64,000 bases of DNA from Verrucomicrobiota bacterium (GCA_023432225.1 JAEYUW010000033.1:186001-250000); one strand, 5' to 3'; positions 26,002 through 34,590 are shown, numbered from the stretch's first letter. Made by a program: numbers and translations. Notes: a model not told the origin generated them from the sequence alone.

Positions 26002-26856
26002 ATGTCCACGCCGCCTGATTTCACCGCCCTGCGCTCGCAAACCGAGCAGCTCTTCGCCGCCGGCCCCGCCGCCGACAAAGCCGCCGCCCGCGCGCTCTGG
26101 TCCGAAGTCCGCTCCGCGCTCAACGCCGGCGCGGTCCGCTCCGCCGAGCCCGACCCGACCTCGCCCACCGGCTGGAAAGTCAACACGTGGGTCAAACAGG
26201 CCATCCTCCTCGGCCTCCGCCACGGCGACATGGCCGACGTCAGCGGGGCGTTTCCCTTCTACGATAAAGACACGCTGCCCGTCCGCCGCCCCGGCCTCGC
26301 CGCCGGCGTGCGCATCGTCCCCGGCGGCTCGTCGATCCGCGAAGGCGCTTACCTCGCCAAAGGCGTCATCTGCATGCCGCCGATGTATATCAACCTCGGC
26401 GCCTACGTCGACGAAGGCACGATGGTCGACTCGCACGCCCTCGTCGGCTCGTGCGCGCAGATCGGCAAACGCGTCCATCTTTCCGCGGCCGCCCAAATCG
26501 GCGGCGTGATCGAGCCCGTCGGCGCGCTGCCCGTTATCATCGAGGACGACGTCCTCGTCGGCGGCAACACCGGCATCTACGAAGGCGCCATCGTGAAAAC
26601 CAAAGCCGTTATCGCCGCCGGCGTCGTGCTCACCGGTTCCACGCCGATCTACGATCTCGTCAACCAAACCATCATCGCGCCCGCGCCCGGCCAGCCCGTC
26701 GTCGTGCCCGCCGGCGCTGTCGTCGTCCCCGGTGCCCGCACCGTGAAACGCTCGCCCGGCCCCGAGTGGGGCCTCTCCGTCGCCACGCCCGTCATCGTCA
26801 AATACCGCGACGACAAGACCGACGCCCGCACCGAACTCGAAAGCTGGATCCGCTAA
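26002..26856 (+). CDS. dapD: 2,3,4,5-tetrahydropyridine-2,6-dicarboxylate N-succinyltransferase
   Basis: 284 residues. Uses succinyl-CoA in the succinylase branch of lysine/diaminopimelate synthesis. An N-terminal helical domain (WKVNTWVKQAILLGLR) precedes a left-handed beta-helix of hexapeptide repeats with the DapD signature MPPMYINLGAYVDEGTMVDS and GGVIEPVGALPVIIEDDVLV, then GGNTGIYEG. The following M20 deacylase may supply the desuccinylase step of the same pathway. Confidence 0.97.
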   Translation: MSTPPDFTALRSQTEQLFAAGPAADKAAARALWSEVRSALNAGAVRSAEPDPTSPTGWKVNTWVKQAILLGLRHGDMADVSGAFPFYDKDTLPVRRPGLAAGVRIVPGGSSIREGAYLAKGVICMPPMYINLGAYVDEGTMVDSHALVGSCAQIGKRVHLSAAAQIGGVIEPVGALPVIIEDDVLVGGNTGIYEGAIVKTKAVIAAGVVLTGSTPIYDLVNQTIIAPAPGQPVVVPAGAVVVPGARTVKRSPGPEWGLSVATPVIVKYRDDKTDARTELESWIR

Positions 26857-26907
26857 ACCTCGCCATGCAGCCGAACTTCCCCTTCGTGCCCGACATCGCG
26901 CCCGCGC

Positions 26908-26982
26908 GGTGGAGCGCGTTGACCCCAACGCGCTTTCGGACCCCCGCTCGCATGAAGCGCGTTGAGGTCAAGGCGCGCCACC
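26908..26982. repeat. Family F inverted pair (GGTGGAGCGCGTTGACCCCA)
   Basis: Two 26-nt arms match each other in inverted orientation at about 23 of 26 positions, each containing a GCGCGTTG/CAACGCGC-type palindrome behind a GTGG head. It fills the gap between dapD and the M20 gene. A 46-codon open frame covering this gap is judged non-coding. Confidence 0.8.
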
Positions 26983-27008
26983 CCCAACCGCCGCACCGCC
27001 GCTAAACG

Positions 27009-28019
27009 ATGCCAGCCCCCCACTTTTTCGACGCCGTCGCCTTCGCGCGCGGCCTGATGGACATCGAGTCCACCACCGGCACCGAAGCCGCGTGCGGCAA
27101 GAAACTCGCCGCCGACCTCCGCGCGCTCGGCTGGAACGTCCGCGAGCAACCGGTCGCCGGCAACCGCTTCAACATCCTCGCCACCGTCGGCGAGCCGCGC
27201 GTGACCTTCTCCACGCACTTCGACTGCGTGCCGCCGTATTTTGCCAGCCGCATCGAAGGCGATAAACTCGTCGGCCGCGGCGCGTGCGATGCCAAGGGCA
27301 TCCTCGCCGCCCAAGTCGCCGCCGCCGAGCGCCTGCGTGCCCGCGGCGAGACGCGCGTCGCGCTGCTTTTCGTCGTCGGCGAAGAGCGCGGCAGCGACGG
27401 CGCCAAGCTCGCCAACACGCTCCCCAACTCGTCGCGCTTTCTCATCAACGGCGAACCGACCGACCTGCGCCTCGGCACCGCCACGCGCGGCGCGATCCGC
27501 TTGCGTCTCCACGCCAGCGGCAAAGCCGCGCACTCCGGTTATCCCGAGCTCGGCGAATCCGCGACCGAGAAGCTGCTCGACGGCCTCGAGGTGCTGCGCC
27601 GCGCCGAGTGGCCGGCCGATCCGGTGCTTGGCCGCACACACTTCAACATCGGTTTGCTCAGCGGCGGCGTGGCGCCGAACGTCATCCCGCCGCACGCGCA
27701 GGCGGAGCTGTTTTTCCGCACCGTCGGCGACGCCGACGTGATCCGCCGCCGCGTGCAGGAGCTCGTCGGCGCGCGCCTGCGTATCGAGGAAACCGCCTTC
27801 GTGCCTCTGGTGCGCCTGCACACCGTCGCCGGTTTCGAACAGGCCGTGTTCTCCTACGCCACCGACGTGCCGTTCCTGGACAAGTGGGGCACGCCGCTGC
27901 TCTACGGTCCCGGCTCGATCCACGTCGCGCACACCGACCACGAGTTCCTCTCGATCGCCGAACTCCGCGGCGCCATCGAAGGCAACGTCCGCCTCGCGAC
28001 CGAATTGCTCGCCCAGTAG
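27009..28019 (+). CDS. M20 family metallopeptidase/deacylase, candidate succinyl-diaminopimelate desuccinylase
   Basis: 336 residues. Binuclear-zinc M20 hydrolase motifs: STHFDCVPP (His-x-Asp), VGRGACDAKGILAAQ (bridging Asp), VVGEERGSDG (Glu-Glu) and the late HVAHTDHEF (His). A lid domain containing KAAHSGYPELGESA lies between. The family includes DapE, ArgE and CPG2-like enzymes. Position 150 bp after dapD suggests DapE, but the chain is shorter than typical DapE (about 375), so ArgE-like activity is a live alternative. The stop codon TAG lies within the GTAG head of a palindromic repeat. Confidence 0.8.
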   Translation: MPAPHFFDAVAFARGLMDIESTTGTEAACGKKLAADLRALGWNVREQPVAGNRFNILATVGEPRVTFSTHFDCVPPYFASRIEGDKLVGRGACDAKGILAAQVAAAERLRARGETRVALLFVVGEERGSDGAKLANTLPNSSRFLINGEPTDLRLGTATRGAIRLRLHASGKAAHSGYPELGESATEKLLDGLEVLRRAEWPADPVLGRTHFNIGLLSGGVAPNVIPPHAQAELFFRTVGDADVIRRRVQELVGARLRIEETAFVPLVRLHTVAGFEQAVFSYATDVPFLDKWGTPLLYGPGSIHVAHTDHEFLSIAELRGAIEGNVRLATELLAQ

Positions 28020-28084
28020 GTCCGGTCTCCGACCGGACCCGCCTGCCACGACATTGATCAAGCAACGCCAGTCACCGACTGGCG
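28016..28084. repeat. Two GTAG-type hairpins after the M20 gene
   Basis: GTAGGTCCGGTCTCCGACCG plus GACC (28016-28039) and CGCCAGTCACCGACTGGCG (28066-28084) form two adjacent hairpins of different sequence. The first overlaps the M20 stop codon. Confidence 0.7.
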
Positions 28085-28197
28085 CAACGTGACCGTCGCA
28101 GGGCTCGCGCCGTCAGCGCCACTTCAGGATGGCGCATCGCACGGCGCGCTGCTTCGCTGCGGCCCTCCCCGGCGCGGGCCACGCCGGTTTTCTGCCC

Positions 28198-29355
28198 ATG
28201 AAAACCTCCCCGCTCCGCCGCGCGTTTCACGCGCTCTGTCTTGGTCTCATTCCGGTCTTCGCGCTCGCCGCGGAGAGTGCTGCTTTTTTCTCCGCTCTCT
28301 CCTTCGACGCCGCGCGCGAAAAGGCCGCCGCCGAAAACAAGATCGTCTTCATCGACTTCTACACCACGTGGTGCGGCCCGTGCAAAGAGCTCGACGCCAC
28401 GACGTGGCAGGACGCCGCCGTCGTCGCTCTGCTTTCCGAAAAAGCCATCAGCCTAAAGATCGACGCCGAGAAGGAACGCGATCTCGCCCGGCGCTACAAG
28501 GTCAGCGCCTACCCGACTCTCCTGCTGCTTAAGTCCGACGGCACCGAAATAGATCGCCTCGTCGGCTACCGTGACGCGGTCAAGTTCACGGGAGAATTCA
28601 ACGCCGGTCTCGCCGGGAAAAGCGCCCTGCAACGCGCTCGCGATGCGGTGACTAATGCCCCGAACGAACACGATCGCGTGCAGGCACGCTATCGTCTCGG
28701 CGATGAATTGGCGCGCAGCGGCCATCCCGACGAGGCCCTGGCCGAATACCTGTGGTGCTACGACAAGGGCATGGTTCGCGTCCCGTCCTTCACCGGCGTG
28801 CGCGTGAGTTTTCTGCTGAGCAGCATCCAGAATCTGGCGCGAAGCTACGCGCCGGCGAAAACCGCACTGACGGAGCGACGCGACCGCGCCAAAGCGCAGT
28901 TTCTCCAAGGCGAAACCGCGGTCACCTTCGAACTCGCCGCGCTGAACAATGCCTTGGAGGACCGCGCGGCTAATCTTGCGCTTTTCAACCAGCTGAAGCC
29001 CGGGGACGAGCGCCGCACCGCGTTGAGCCGAAACCTGTTTGATCAACTGCTCGCCGACCGCCGCTACCGCGAGGCGCTGGAAGGATTGTCGTCGGCCAGT
29101 CTGGAGCGTCAGTGGCAGAACATGCAGCAACTGCAGAATCGCGCCGGCAAATCCGAGCGGCAGGCCGCCACTGAGCGCAAATTCCTTCGCCACTGGCTCG
29201 CCGCCCGCATCGAGGCATTCGCAGGCGCTGGCAGCCTGGACGACGCCCGTCACTGGATTGAAATCGCGCGGGCATCCGATGACTCGCCCGAGCTCGCCAC
29301 CGAGATCCGCCGCCGTCTCAAGCGTGCCGGACACCCGGAGCTGCTGCCCGAGTAG
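28198..29355 (+). CDS. Exported thioredoxin-domain protein with helical C-terminal region
   Basis: 385 residues. Signal peptide (MKTSPLRRAFHALCLGLIPV), then a thioredoxin domain (about 30-135) with active site WCGPC (Cys59, Cys62) and cis-proline in AYPTLLLLKSDG. The rest (about 140-385) is predicted helical with TPR-like spacing (ARYRLGDELARSGHPDEALA). The arrangement resembles DUF255/thioredoxin_7 periplasmic proteins that keep cysteines reduced or act in cytochrome c maturation. ATG 28198 begins the signal peptide; an in-frame ATG at 28129 would bury it. No partner genes adjacent; role not determined. Confidence 0.85.
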   Translation: MKTSPLRRAFHALCLGLIPVFALAAESAAFFSALSFDAAREKAAAENKIVFIDFYTTWCGPCKELDATTWQDAAVVALLSEKAISLKIDAEKERDLARRYKVSAYPTLLLLKSDGTEIDRLVGYRDAVKFTGEFNAGLAGKSALQRARDAVTNAPNEHDRVQARYRLGDELARSGHPDEALAEYLWCYDKGMVRVPSFTGVRVSFLLSSIQNLARSYAPAKTALTERRDRAKAQFLQGETAVTFELAALNNALEDRAANLALFNQLKPGDERRTALSRNLFDQLLADRRYREALEGLSSASLERQWQNMQQLQNRAGKSERQAATERKFLRHWLAARIEAFAGAGSLDDARHWIEIARASDDSPELATEIRRRLKRAGHPELLPE

Positions 29356-29387
29356 CCGGAGCGCGCCCGTGTCGCTCTCGCGAGCGC

Positions 29388-29690
29388 TTACTGCAGCAAC
29401 CGCTGCGTGTTCAGGCTCTCGTGCACCCAGAAACGGTGCACCGTCAGCGGCCCGAGGCGCAGGTCGTAACCCCATTCGGTGTCGACGATCGACGGCGAAC
29501 CGAACGCGCCCGTCTCGCGGATGCGGCTCCACGTCTCGTTCGCCAGGCAACGCGCGCTGTGGAACGCCGCTTCCACGTCGCGATACGAACCGCAATTCGT
29601 CGAACGCTGGGTCGGCACACTGTCCGGGCCGGTTTCCAGCGAAAACTGGATCACCGTGAACGTGGAGGGGGCGTCTCCGGACTGGGCCAT
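29388..29690 (-). CDS. Hypothetical protein, 100 residues
   Basis: The frame has normal codon usage and a compact, non-repetitive protein: MAQSGDAPSTFTVIQFSLET to FWVHESLNTQRLLQ. It has no membrane segment, signal peptide or family that I recognise. It is convergent with the thioredoxin-like gene (32 bp apart). A family B repeat pair lies immediately upstream, beginning 59 bp before the start codon. Coding status is likely rather than certain. Confidence 0.6.
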   Translation of the reverse strand: MAQSGDAPSTFTVIQFSLETGPDSVPTQRSTNCGSYRDVEAAFHSARCLANETWSRIRETGAFGSPSIVDTEWGYDLRLGPLTVHRFWVHESLNTQRLLQ

Positions 29691-29748
29691 CGCCGAACAG
29701 ATAGCCAGCTCCGTGCCAGCAGCCAGCGCAAAGTGGAAACGTTTGCGT

Positions 29749-29823
29749 CCTGTAGCGGCGGTCTATGACCGCCGTGGTGCGCGCATCGCGTTCGTTCGGC
29801 GGTCATAGACCGCCGCTACAGGG
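29749..29823. repeat. Family B inverted pair
   Basis: Two outward-facing copies of GTAGCGGCGGTCTATGACCG separated by about 25 bp, just beyond the end of the lipid-transport operon. Same organisation as at 7915. Confidence 0.9.
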
Positions 29824-29840
29824 AACGCGTGGCGGCTGCC

Positions 29841-30437
29841 CTACTTCTTCGGCGCGCTCGCGATCACTTCATCCGCCAGCGCCGCCACGGCCTGGCTCAG
29901 GCCGCGCGCGAGTTGGCCGTAGTCGTTGCCCCACGCCGTCGCCGGCGCGGTGAATTCCCGTCGCACCACCAATTCAGGCCTATCTCCCACGCGCAGCAAT
30001 TCGATCACCGCCACGAAACGCACGCCGCTCGCGCCACCCTCGGCGCTGAGCACGCGCACGGTGAGATCGTAATCGCGCGGCAACTGCGCCGGGAACGGAT
30101 ACGGCAGCACCGTCGCGCGCGTCGCGAGGCTCTCGCGCAGCACGCGCGCAATTCCCGCATCGAGCGGCTCGGCCCAAAACGCGTCGTGGGCGTAACGCAC
30201 TTCGTTGTCGCCGACCCGCACCGCCATCGCTTTGCCGCGCAGATAAGTTGCCACCTCCACGGGACGCATCCCGATCGTGAGCGCGCCGGCGGGCGCCGCT
30301 TCCGCGCGCGCCGGCGAAGCTTCGAGCACGAAGTGGCGCGCGTTTTCCGGACTGGCTTCGGGCAGGATGTTGCAGCCGGCGAGGAAAGCGGCAAGGGCGA
30401 CAGCAGAGAGAAAGAAAAGGGGGCGAAGCGTTTTCAC
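29841..30437 (-). CDS. ABC-type transport auxiliary lipoprotein (PqiC-like)
   Basis: 198 residues starting at GTG 30437. Lipoprotein signal peptide with lipobox LAGC (MKTLRPLFFLSAVALAAFLAGC). The mature part (RHFVLEASPA, IGMRPVEVATYLRGKAMAVR, FWAEPLDAGIARVLRESLA) fits the ABC_trans_aux/PqiC family, which sits on the periplasmic side of Mce/Mla/Pqi lipid transporters. It is the fourth gene of the cluster behind the MCE protein, but 151 bp of repeat-rich DNA separates it from that gene. Confidence 0.88.
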   Translation of the reverse strand: MKTLRPLFFLSAVALAAFLAGCNILPEASPENARHFVLEASPARAEAAPAGALTIGMRPVEVATYLRGKAMAVRVGDNEVRYAHDAFWAEPLDAGIARVLRESLATRATVLPYPFPAQLPRDYDLTVRVLSAEGGASGVRFVAVIELLRVGDRPELVVRREFTAPATAWGNDYGQLARGLSQAVAALADEVIASAPKK

Positions 30438-30461
30438 GGGAGAGGGCGGTTCAGCTTTTCC

Positions 30462-30498
30462 AACCGGTCATTCTAGGCGGAGCGAAGAATGACCGGTT
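30462..30498. repeat. 13-bp inverted repeat inside the lipid-transport operon
   Basis: AACCGGTCATTCT (30462-30474) and its perfect complement (30486-30498) frame an 11-nt loop. With the family C pair next to it, it lies between the MCE gene and the auxiliary lipoprotein gene. Confidence 0.75.
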
Positions 30499-30509
30499 CG
30501 GAGGTTTTT

Positions 30510-30561
30510 GTAGCGCAGGCGTCCCGCCTGCTCGGGAAGGCAGGCGGGACGCCTGCGCTAC
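30510..30561. repeat. Family C inverted pair (GTAGCGCAGGCGTCCCGCCT)
   Basis: Two outward-facing copies of GTAGCGCAGGCGTCCCGCCT plus GC, 8 bp apart, inside the Mla/Pqi-like operon. Single copies or variants occur at 38226 and 60898. Confidence 0.9.
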
Positions 30562-30588
30562 TCGGTTTACGTTTCACGTTCATCGTTC

Positions 30589-31602
30589 TCACTTCGGCGC
30601 CGCTTCTCCGCCATGCTTGCGGCCGACGAGGAGCGCGTTCGGGTTGCGTTCGAGGAGCTCGGCCAGGCGCTGAATCGCGCCGGCGGCCTCGGAAACCTGC
30701 TGCAGCGTGCGCGTGACGTCCTCGCCGAGATAGCCCTGCGATTGGACAAAGCGACGCGTCGTCGCCGCCGCGCCGTCGATCTGCTTCAGCGCCGCCTGCG
30801 CGTCGGCGAGCGTCCGCTTCAGTTCCGTGCTGACCGGATCGACCTGCGCGTCGAGTTTCGCGATCAACGCCTGGGTCTCGATGATCGTTTTGCTGAGATT
30901 CACCATGACTGTTTTCGCCTCCGGTGAGCCGGCAAATTTCTCGATCGAGTCCGCCGCGCGGCCGACGCGCTCGCCCAGCGCCTTCAAGTCGATTTCGGCC
31001 ACCTTCTGATTGGTCGTCGCAAGCAGGGTTTTCAGCTCTTTGCTGAGCCCCGCGAAGTCGACCTTTTTGATATCTGCCACGATCTCGACAATGCTGCTCT
31101 GCACTTCGGCAATCGGCGACTTGATCGCGGGAATCGCGGGATACGGATCGACGCCCGTGCGCTTCGGCGCGGGATACTCCCGCGGATCCTCGAAGCTCAG
31201 CTCCACGAACAGCAGGCCGGTGATGCCCTGGAGGTTCAGCTTCGCGCGCATGCCGCGCTCGACGAGGTTCTGCAGCTCGACGGGATTGGTGAGCTCGATG
31301 GTATTGCCGTCGCGATCGGTGAGGACGTTGCGATCGATTTCGCAGATCGTCTGGACCAGCGCGGTGCGCGTGGCGGAATCGTAGCGGACGTTGATGACGG
31401 CCACGCGGCCGATGCGCACGCCGTTCACCTTCACCGCCGCGCCGGGATCGAGACCGCTGACGGATTCGTCGAAATAAACCACGAACCGCGTCGGCTTGGA
31501 GAAAAAGTTGGTCCCTCCGAACGAGATGAAAGCAAGCAGGCCGAGCAACACGGCGCCGAGCACGAACATGCCCACGGCAGCGGGACTGAAGCGAGATTTC
31601 AC
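30589..31602 (-). CDS. MCE-domain (MlaD/PqiB-like) lipid-transport protein
   Basis: 337 residues, start GTG 31602 overlapping the ATPase stop by 4 nt (GTGA). One N-terminal membrane anchor (about 10-29), one MCE domain (about 36-120: RFVVYFDESVSGLDPGAAVK, VNGVRIGRV), then a long helical C-terminal half rich in regularly spaced hydrophobics (about 150-320). Single-domain MCE proteins form hexameric rings that bind phospholipids between inner and outer membrane; the helical tail may build a tube or needle. It works with the permease and ATPase encoded upstream. Confidence 0.93.
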   Translation of the reverse strand: MKSRFSPAAVGMFVLGAVLLGLLAFISFGGTNFFSKPTRFVVYFDESVSGLDPGAAVKVNGVRIGRVAVINVRYDSATRTALVQTICEIDRNVLTDRDGNTIELTNPVELQNLVERGMRAKLNLQGITGLLFVELSFEDPREYPAPKRTGVDPYPAIPAIKSPIAEVQSSIVEIVADIKKVDFAGLSKELKTLLATTNQKVAEIDLKALGERVGRAADSIEKFAGSPEAKTVMVNLSKTIIETQALIAKLDAQVDPVSTELKRTLADAQAALKQIDGAAATTRRFVQSQGYLGEDVTRTLQQVSEAAGAIQRLAELLERNPNALLVGRKHGGEAAPK

Positions 31603-32411
31603 GGGGTTGAGACTCCTTTTTGGCCGGTCGGCTCCATGCGTCTATTCAAAAACTCCCGCACGCGGGCGTCCTCGCTGCGATCGCGCAAGTCGCGCGGGTC
31701 GCCCTCGGCAATCACCCCGCGCGTCTCGCGATCGAGCATGATGACCCGATCCGCGATGCTGTAGATGCTCGCGAGCTCGTGCGACACCACGACGATCGTC
31801 GTGCCCAGGGTGTCGCGCAGCTGCAGGATGAGCTCGTCGAGCTTGAGCGACGTCACCGGATCGAGCCCGGCCGAGGGCTCATCGAAGAACACGATGTCGG
31901 GATCGAGCGCCAGCGCGCGCGCGAGGCCGGCGCGCTTCTTCATGCCGCCGGAAAGCTCGGCTGGAAAATAGTCCTCGTAGCCCGCGAGCCCGACTTGCGC
32001 GAGCTTCAGGCCGACGATGCCGGCGCGCTCGCGCTTGGAGAGGCTGGTGTAGAGCTCGAGCGGCAGCGAAACGTTCTCGCCGACGGTCATCGAACTCCAC
32101 AACGCCCCGCCTTGATAGAGAACACCGAACGACCGCAGGAACGCCTTGCGCTGCGCCGTGGGCGCGTGCGTGAAGTCGCGCCCGAAATACCGCACGCTGC
32201 CCTTCGGCGGATGTTGCAGACCGATCATGTTGCGCAGGAGCGTGCTCTTGCCGCAGCCCGAGCCGCCGATGATGAAGAACACTTCGCCCTTCTTCACGGC
32301 AAAGGACACTCCGTCGAGAATCACCCGATCGTCGTAGCGCGCCTGCAGGCCTTCGACTTCGATGGCGAACTTGCCGGGCGTGGGCGTGAGAGGTTTGGCG
32401 TCGTCGCTCAT
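31599..32411 (-). CDS. ABC transporter ATP-binding protein, MlaF-like
   Basis: 270 residues. Walker A GGSGCGKSTLL, Q-loop region VLYQGGALWSSMTVGENVSL (typical of MlaF/Ttg2A), signature LSGGMKKRAGLARAL, Walker B DIVFFDEPSAGLDPV and switch His in VVSHELASIYSIAD. Powers inter-membrane lipid transport through the STAS-MlaE permease. ATG 32411 follows the permease stop by one base; translation coupling is likely. The open frame extends further upstream, but that part overlaps the permease gene. Confidence 0.95.
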   Translation of the reverse strand: MSDDAKPLTPTPGKFAIEVEGLQARYDDRVILDGVSFAVKKGEVFFIIGGSGCGKSTLLRNMIGLQHPPKGSVRYFGRDFTHAPTAQRKAFLRSFGVLYQGGALWSSMTVGENVSLPLELYTSLSKRERAGIVGLKLAQVGLAGYEDYFPAELSGGMKKRAGLARALALDPDIVFFDEPSAGLDPVTSLKLDELILQLRDTLGTTIVVVSHELASIYSIADRVIMLDRETRGVIAEGDPRDLRDRSEDARVREFLNRRMEPTGQKGVSTP

Positions 32412-32412
32412 G

Positions 32413-33561
32413 TCACCAGCCGAGAATGTTGAAGAACACCGCGAACACCGCATCGAGCACCACGATCAGCAGGATGCTGGTCACGACCGCACGCGTCGCC
32501 GCCGCGCCGACGCCCGCCGCGCTGCGCTCCGCCTGCAAGCCCCGCAGGCAGCCCGAGAGCCCGATCAAAATGCCGAATACGCCGGCTTTGATCAGCCCGA
32601 CGAACAGGTCCGAGAGGTCGACGATCGTCTTCGTCTCCGCCCAGTAGAGGCTCGCCGGGATATCGAGGATCGCGGCCGAAATCACTAATCCGCCCAGGAT
32701 GCCGACGACGTTCGAATACAGCGCCAGCAGCGGCATCATCAGGAACAGCGCCGCCATGCGCGGCATCACCAGAAAATCCACCGGCGAGACGCCGAGGGTC
32801 TCGAGCGCGTCGATCTCTTCGTTCGCCTTCATGTTGCCGAGCGTGGCCGCAAACGCCGCGCCCGTGCGCCCCGCGAGCACGATGCCCGCCATCAACGCCC
32901 CCATCTCGCGCACCACCGCCACGCCCACCATGTCCGCCACGTAAATGTCCGCGCCGAACGCCCGCAGCTGCACCGCGCCCTGATACGCGAGAATGACGCC
33001 AACGAGAAAACTGATCAGCCCCACGATCGGCAACGCCATCGCGCCGCACAGCTGCATTTCTGTCAGGCAATCGCGCCAGCGAAACTGCGCCTGCCCGCGC
33101 ACGAACCGTCCGACGCTGAACACGCACTCGCCCACCAACCGCGCGATGTCGCGCAACTCGCGCCACAGCCCAGTCGTGAACTCGCCGACCGCGGTGAACA
33201 GATCCGGCAGCGCCACATGCTCGGGTTTCACGGCGGGCCGGACGGCCAGTTGGTGAATGAGCTCGTCGACGCCATGCGGCAGGCTGACCGTCTCGAATCG
33301 CGCGTGGATCGATTCCGCCCCGCGCATCGCCTGGCCGACGAACAGCGGCAGCGCGCTGTCCCAGTTCGAGATGTCACGCCCCTCCACCCGCACGCGCCGC
33401 GGCGGCTCCTTCGCACCCGCGTCCGCCATCGTGCGCTCCACGAGGTTGTGCCAGTCGGGCCGGTCCGCCGTGATCTGCCAGCAACCGCTCACGACGACCG
33501 TCAATACGCCGTCCGCGAGGTGAGCTTCAGCTCGGGCGGTAGCGGCGGCGGCATCGGACAT
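32413..33561 (-). CDS. MlaE-family ABC permease with N-terminal STAS domain
   Basis: 382 residues. Residues 1-105 form a STAS-like domain (VLTVVVSGCWQITADR, a DISNWDSAL phospho-site-like turn, VSLPHGVDELI). Residues about 135-382 are the MlaE/YrbE permease with GLISFLVGVILAYQGAVQLR, the coupling region FAATLGNMKANEEIDALETL and a final membrane helix. In proteobacteria the STAS protein MlaB is separate and regulates the ATPase; here it is fused to the permease, a common variant outside proteobacteria. ATG 33561 chosen; ATG 33615 would add 18 residues. First gene of the operon. Confidence 0.92.
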   Translation of the reverse strand: MSDAAAATARAEAHLADGVLTVVVSGCWQITADRPDWHNLVERTMADAGAKEPPRRVRVEGRDISNWDSALPLFVGQAMRGAESIHARFETVSLPHGVDELIHQLAVRPAVKPEHVALPDLFTAVGEFTTGLWRELRDIARLVGECVFSVGRFVRGQAQFRWRDCLTEMQLCGAMALPIVGLISFLVGVILAYQGAVQLRAFGADIYVADMVGVAVVREMGALMAGIVLAGRTGAAFAATLGNMKANEEIDALETLGVSPVDFLVMPRMAALFLMMPLLALYSNVVGILGGLVISAAILDIPASLYWAETKTIVDLSDLFVGLIKAGVFGILIGLSGCLRGLQAERSAAGVGAAATRAVVTSILLIVVLDAVFAVFFNILGW

Positions 33562-33708
33562 CCTGCCACTCTCGCCGTTGCGGCGCGCGGTCTCCAGAAC
33601 TTTTTCTCCCGGCATGCTCGTCGCAGACGCCGCCCGGTTCACCGCGGTGCCGCGCCGGATTGGCTTTTCGCCGTCGCTCCCTCCGGAAAAACTCCCAGCC
33701 TCGGCCGG

Positions 33709-34590
33709 ATGAAATTTTCCACGCTCATCACTGCCCTCGCGCTCGCCGGCGCGGCCTGCGCCGCCGAACCGCTTTCGCTGCACGACGCCGTCGCGCGCTT
33801 TCACACCCAGACCGCGGAGAGCCTCCCGGCGGCCTACCGCGCCGCCTTCGCCGACGACGGCATTCTGATGTTCCTGCACGCGCGCGGCCGCGCCGAACTC
33901 GACGACGCCATCGCCAACCGCATCTCGCCCACCGCCAAGTTCACCGCCACGCCGACCGAGGAAATCGAAGCTGCGTCGCACGACCTCGGCTTCGTGCGCG
34001 GCGACTACCGCCTCGAGTTCACCCGCAAATCCACCGGCGAGCACATCACCACGAACGGACGCTTCGTCGAACTGTGGAAAAAAGACGCCATCGGCGACTG
34101 GCGGCTCTGGCTCACCAGTTGGGCCGGCATCCAGCCCGACGATCCGGCGGCGGCATCGCTCGACCTGCCCTCCGCGTTTCCAGAGTTGAAAAGCTCATTC
34201 GCGGACGCCGAACGCGCCTTTCTGGAACAAGCCGCCACGGCCGGCATCCGGCCGGCGTTCCTCGCGCACCTGGCGGAGGATGGCACGGTTTTGTTTCTCG
34301 ATGCCCACGGGCGCGACGCCATCCGCCGCGCGGTGAACAAGATTCCGGCCGACGCCCGCACGTTCGGCGAGGCCGCCGTCATCGCGGAATCCGCCGCCCA
34401 CGACCTCGGTTGGGCGTGGGGCCCGTATCGCTTCGCCGCCACGATCGACGGCAAGCCCTTCGAGTCGCACGGCAAATTCATCACCGTCTGGAAAAAGACC
34501 GCCGACGGCTCCTGGCGCATCGCGCTCGACCACGGCACACAAGACCCCGCACCCGCTGCCGCGCCCGCGCCCGCCGATAAGAAAAACTGA
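33709..34590 (+). CDS. Exported protein with two tandem SnoaL/DUF4440-like (NTF2-fold) domains
   Basis: 293 residues with a signal peptide (MKFSTLITALALAGAACAAE). The mature chain consists of two similar halves (about 20-145 and 155-275). Each half has an A-F-x-D-D-G/L-A-E-D-G turn, a G-R-A/D-E/A-I helix, a HDLG-x-x-x-G-x-Y-R strand, and a final G-R/K-F-x-x-x-W-K-K followed by W-R. This pattern fits NTF2-like domains of the DUF4440 type. The function of such secreted tandem forms is unknown. A short Ala/Pro tail ends the protein. Divergent from the lipid-transport operon, 147 bp away. Confidence 0.8.
   Translation: MKFSTLITALALAGAACAAEPLSLHDAVARFHTQTAESLPAAYRAAFADDGILMFLHARGRAELDDAIANRISPTAKFTATPTEEIEAASHDLGFVRGDYRLEFTRKSTGEHITTNGRFVELWKKDAIGDWRLWLTSWAGIQPDDPAAASLDLPSAFPELKSSFADAERAFLEQAATAGIRPAFLAHLAEDGTVLFLDAHGRDAIRRAVNKIPADARTFGEAAVIAESAAHDLGWAWGPYRFAATIDGKPFESHGKFITVWKKTADGSWRIALDHGTQDPAPAAAPAPADKKN

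Noticed and set aside
26864..27004. 46-codon frame between dapD and the M20 gene
   Set aside because: It consists mainly of the family F inverted repeat and has no protein-like composition.
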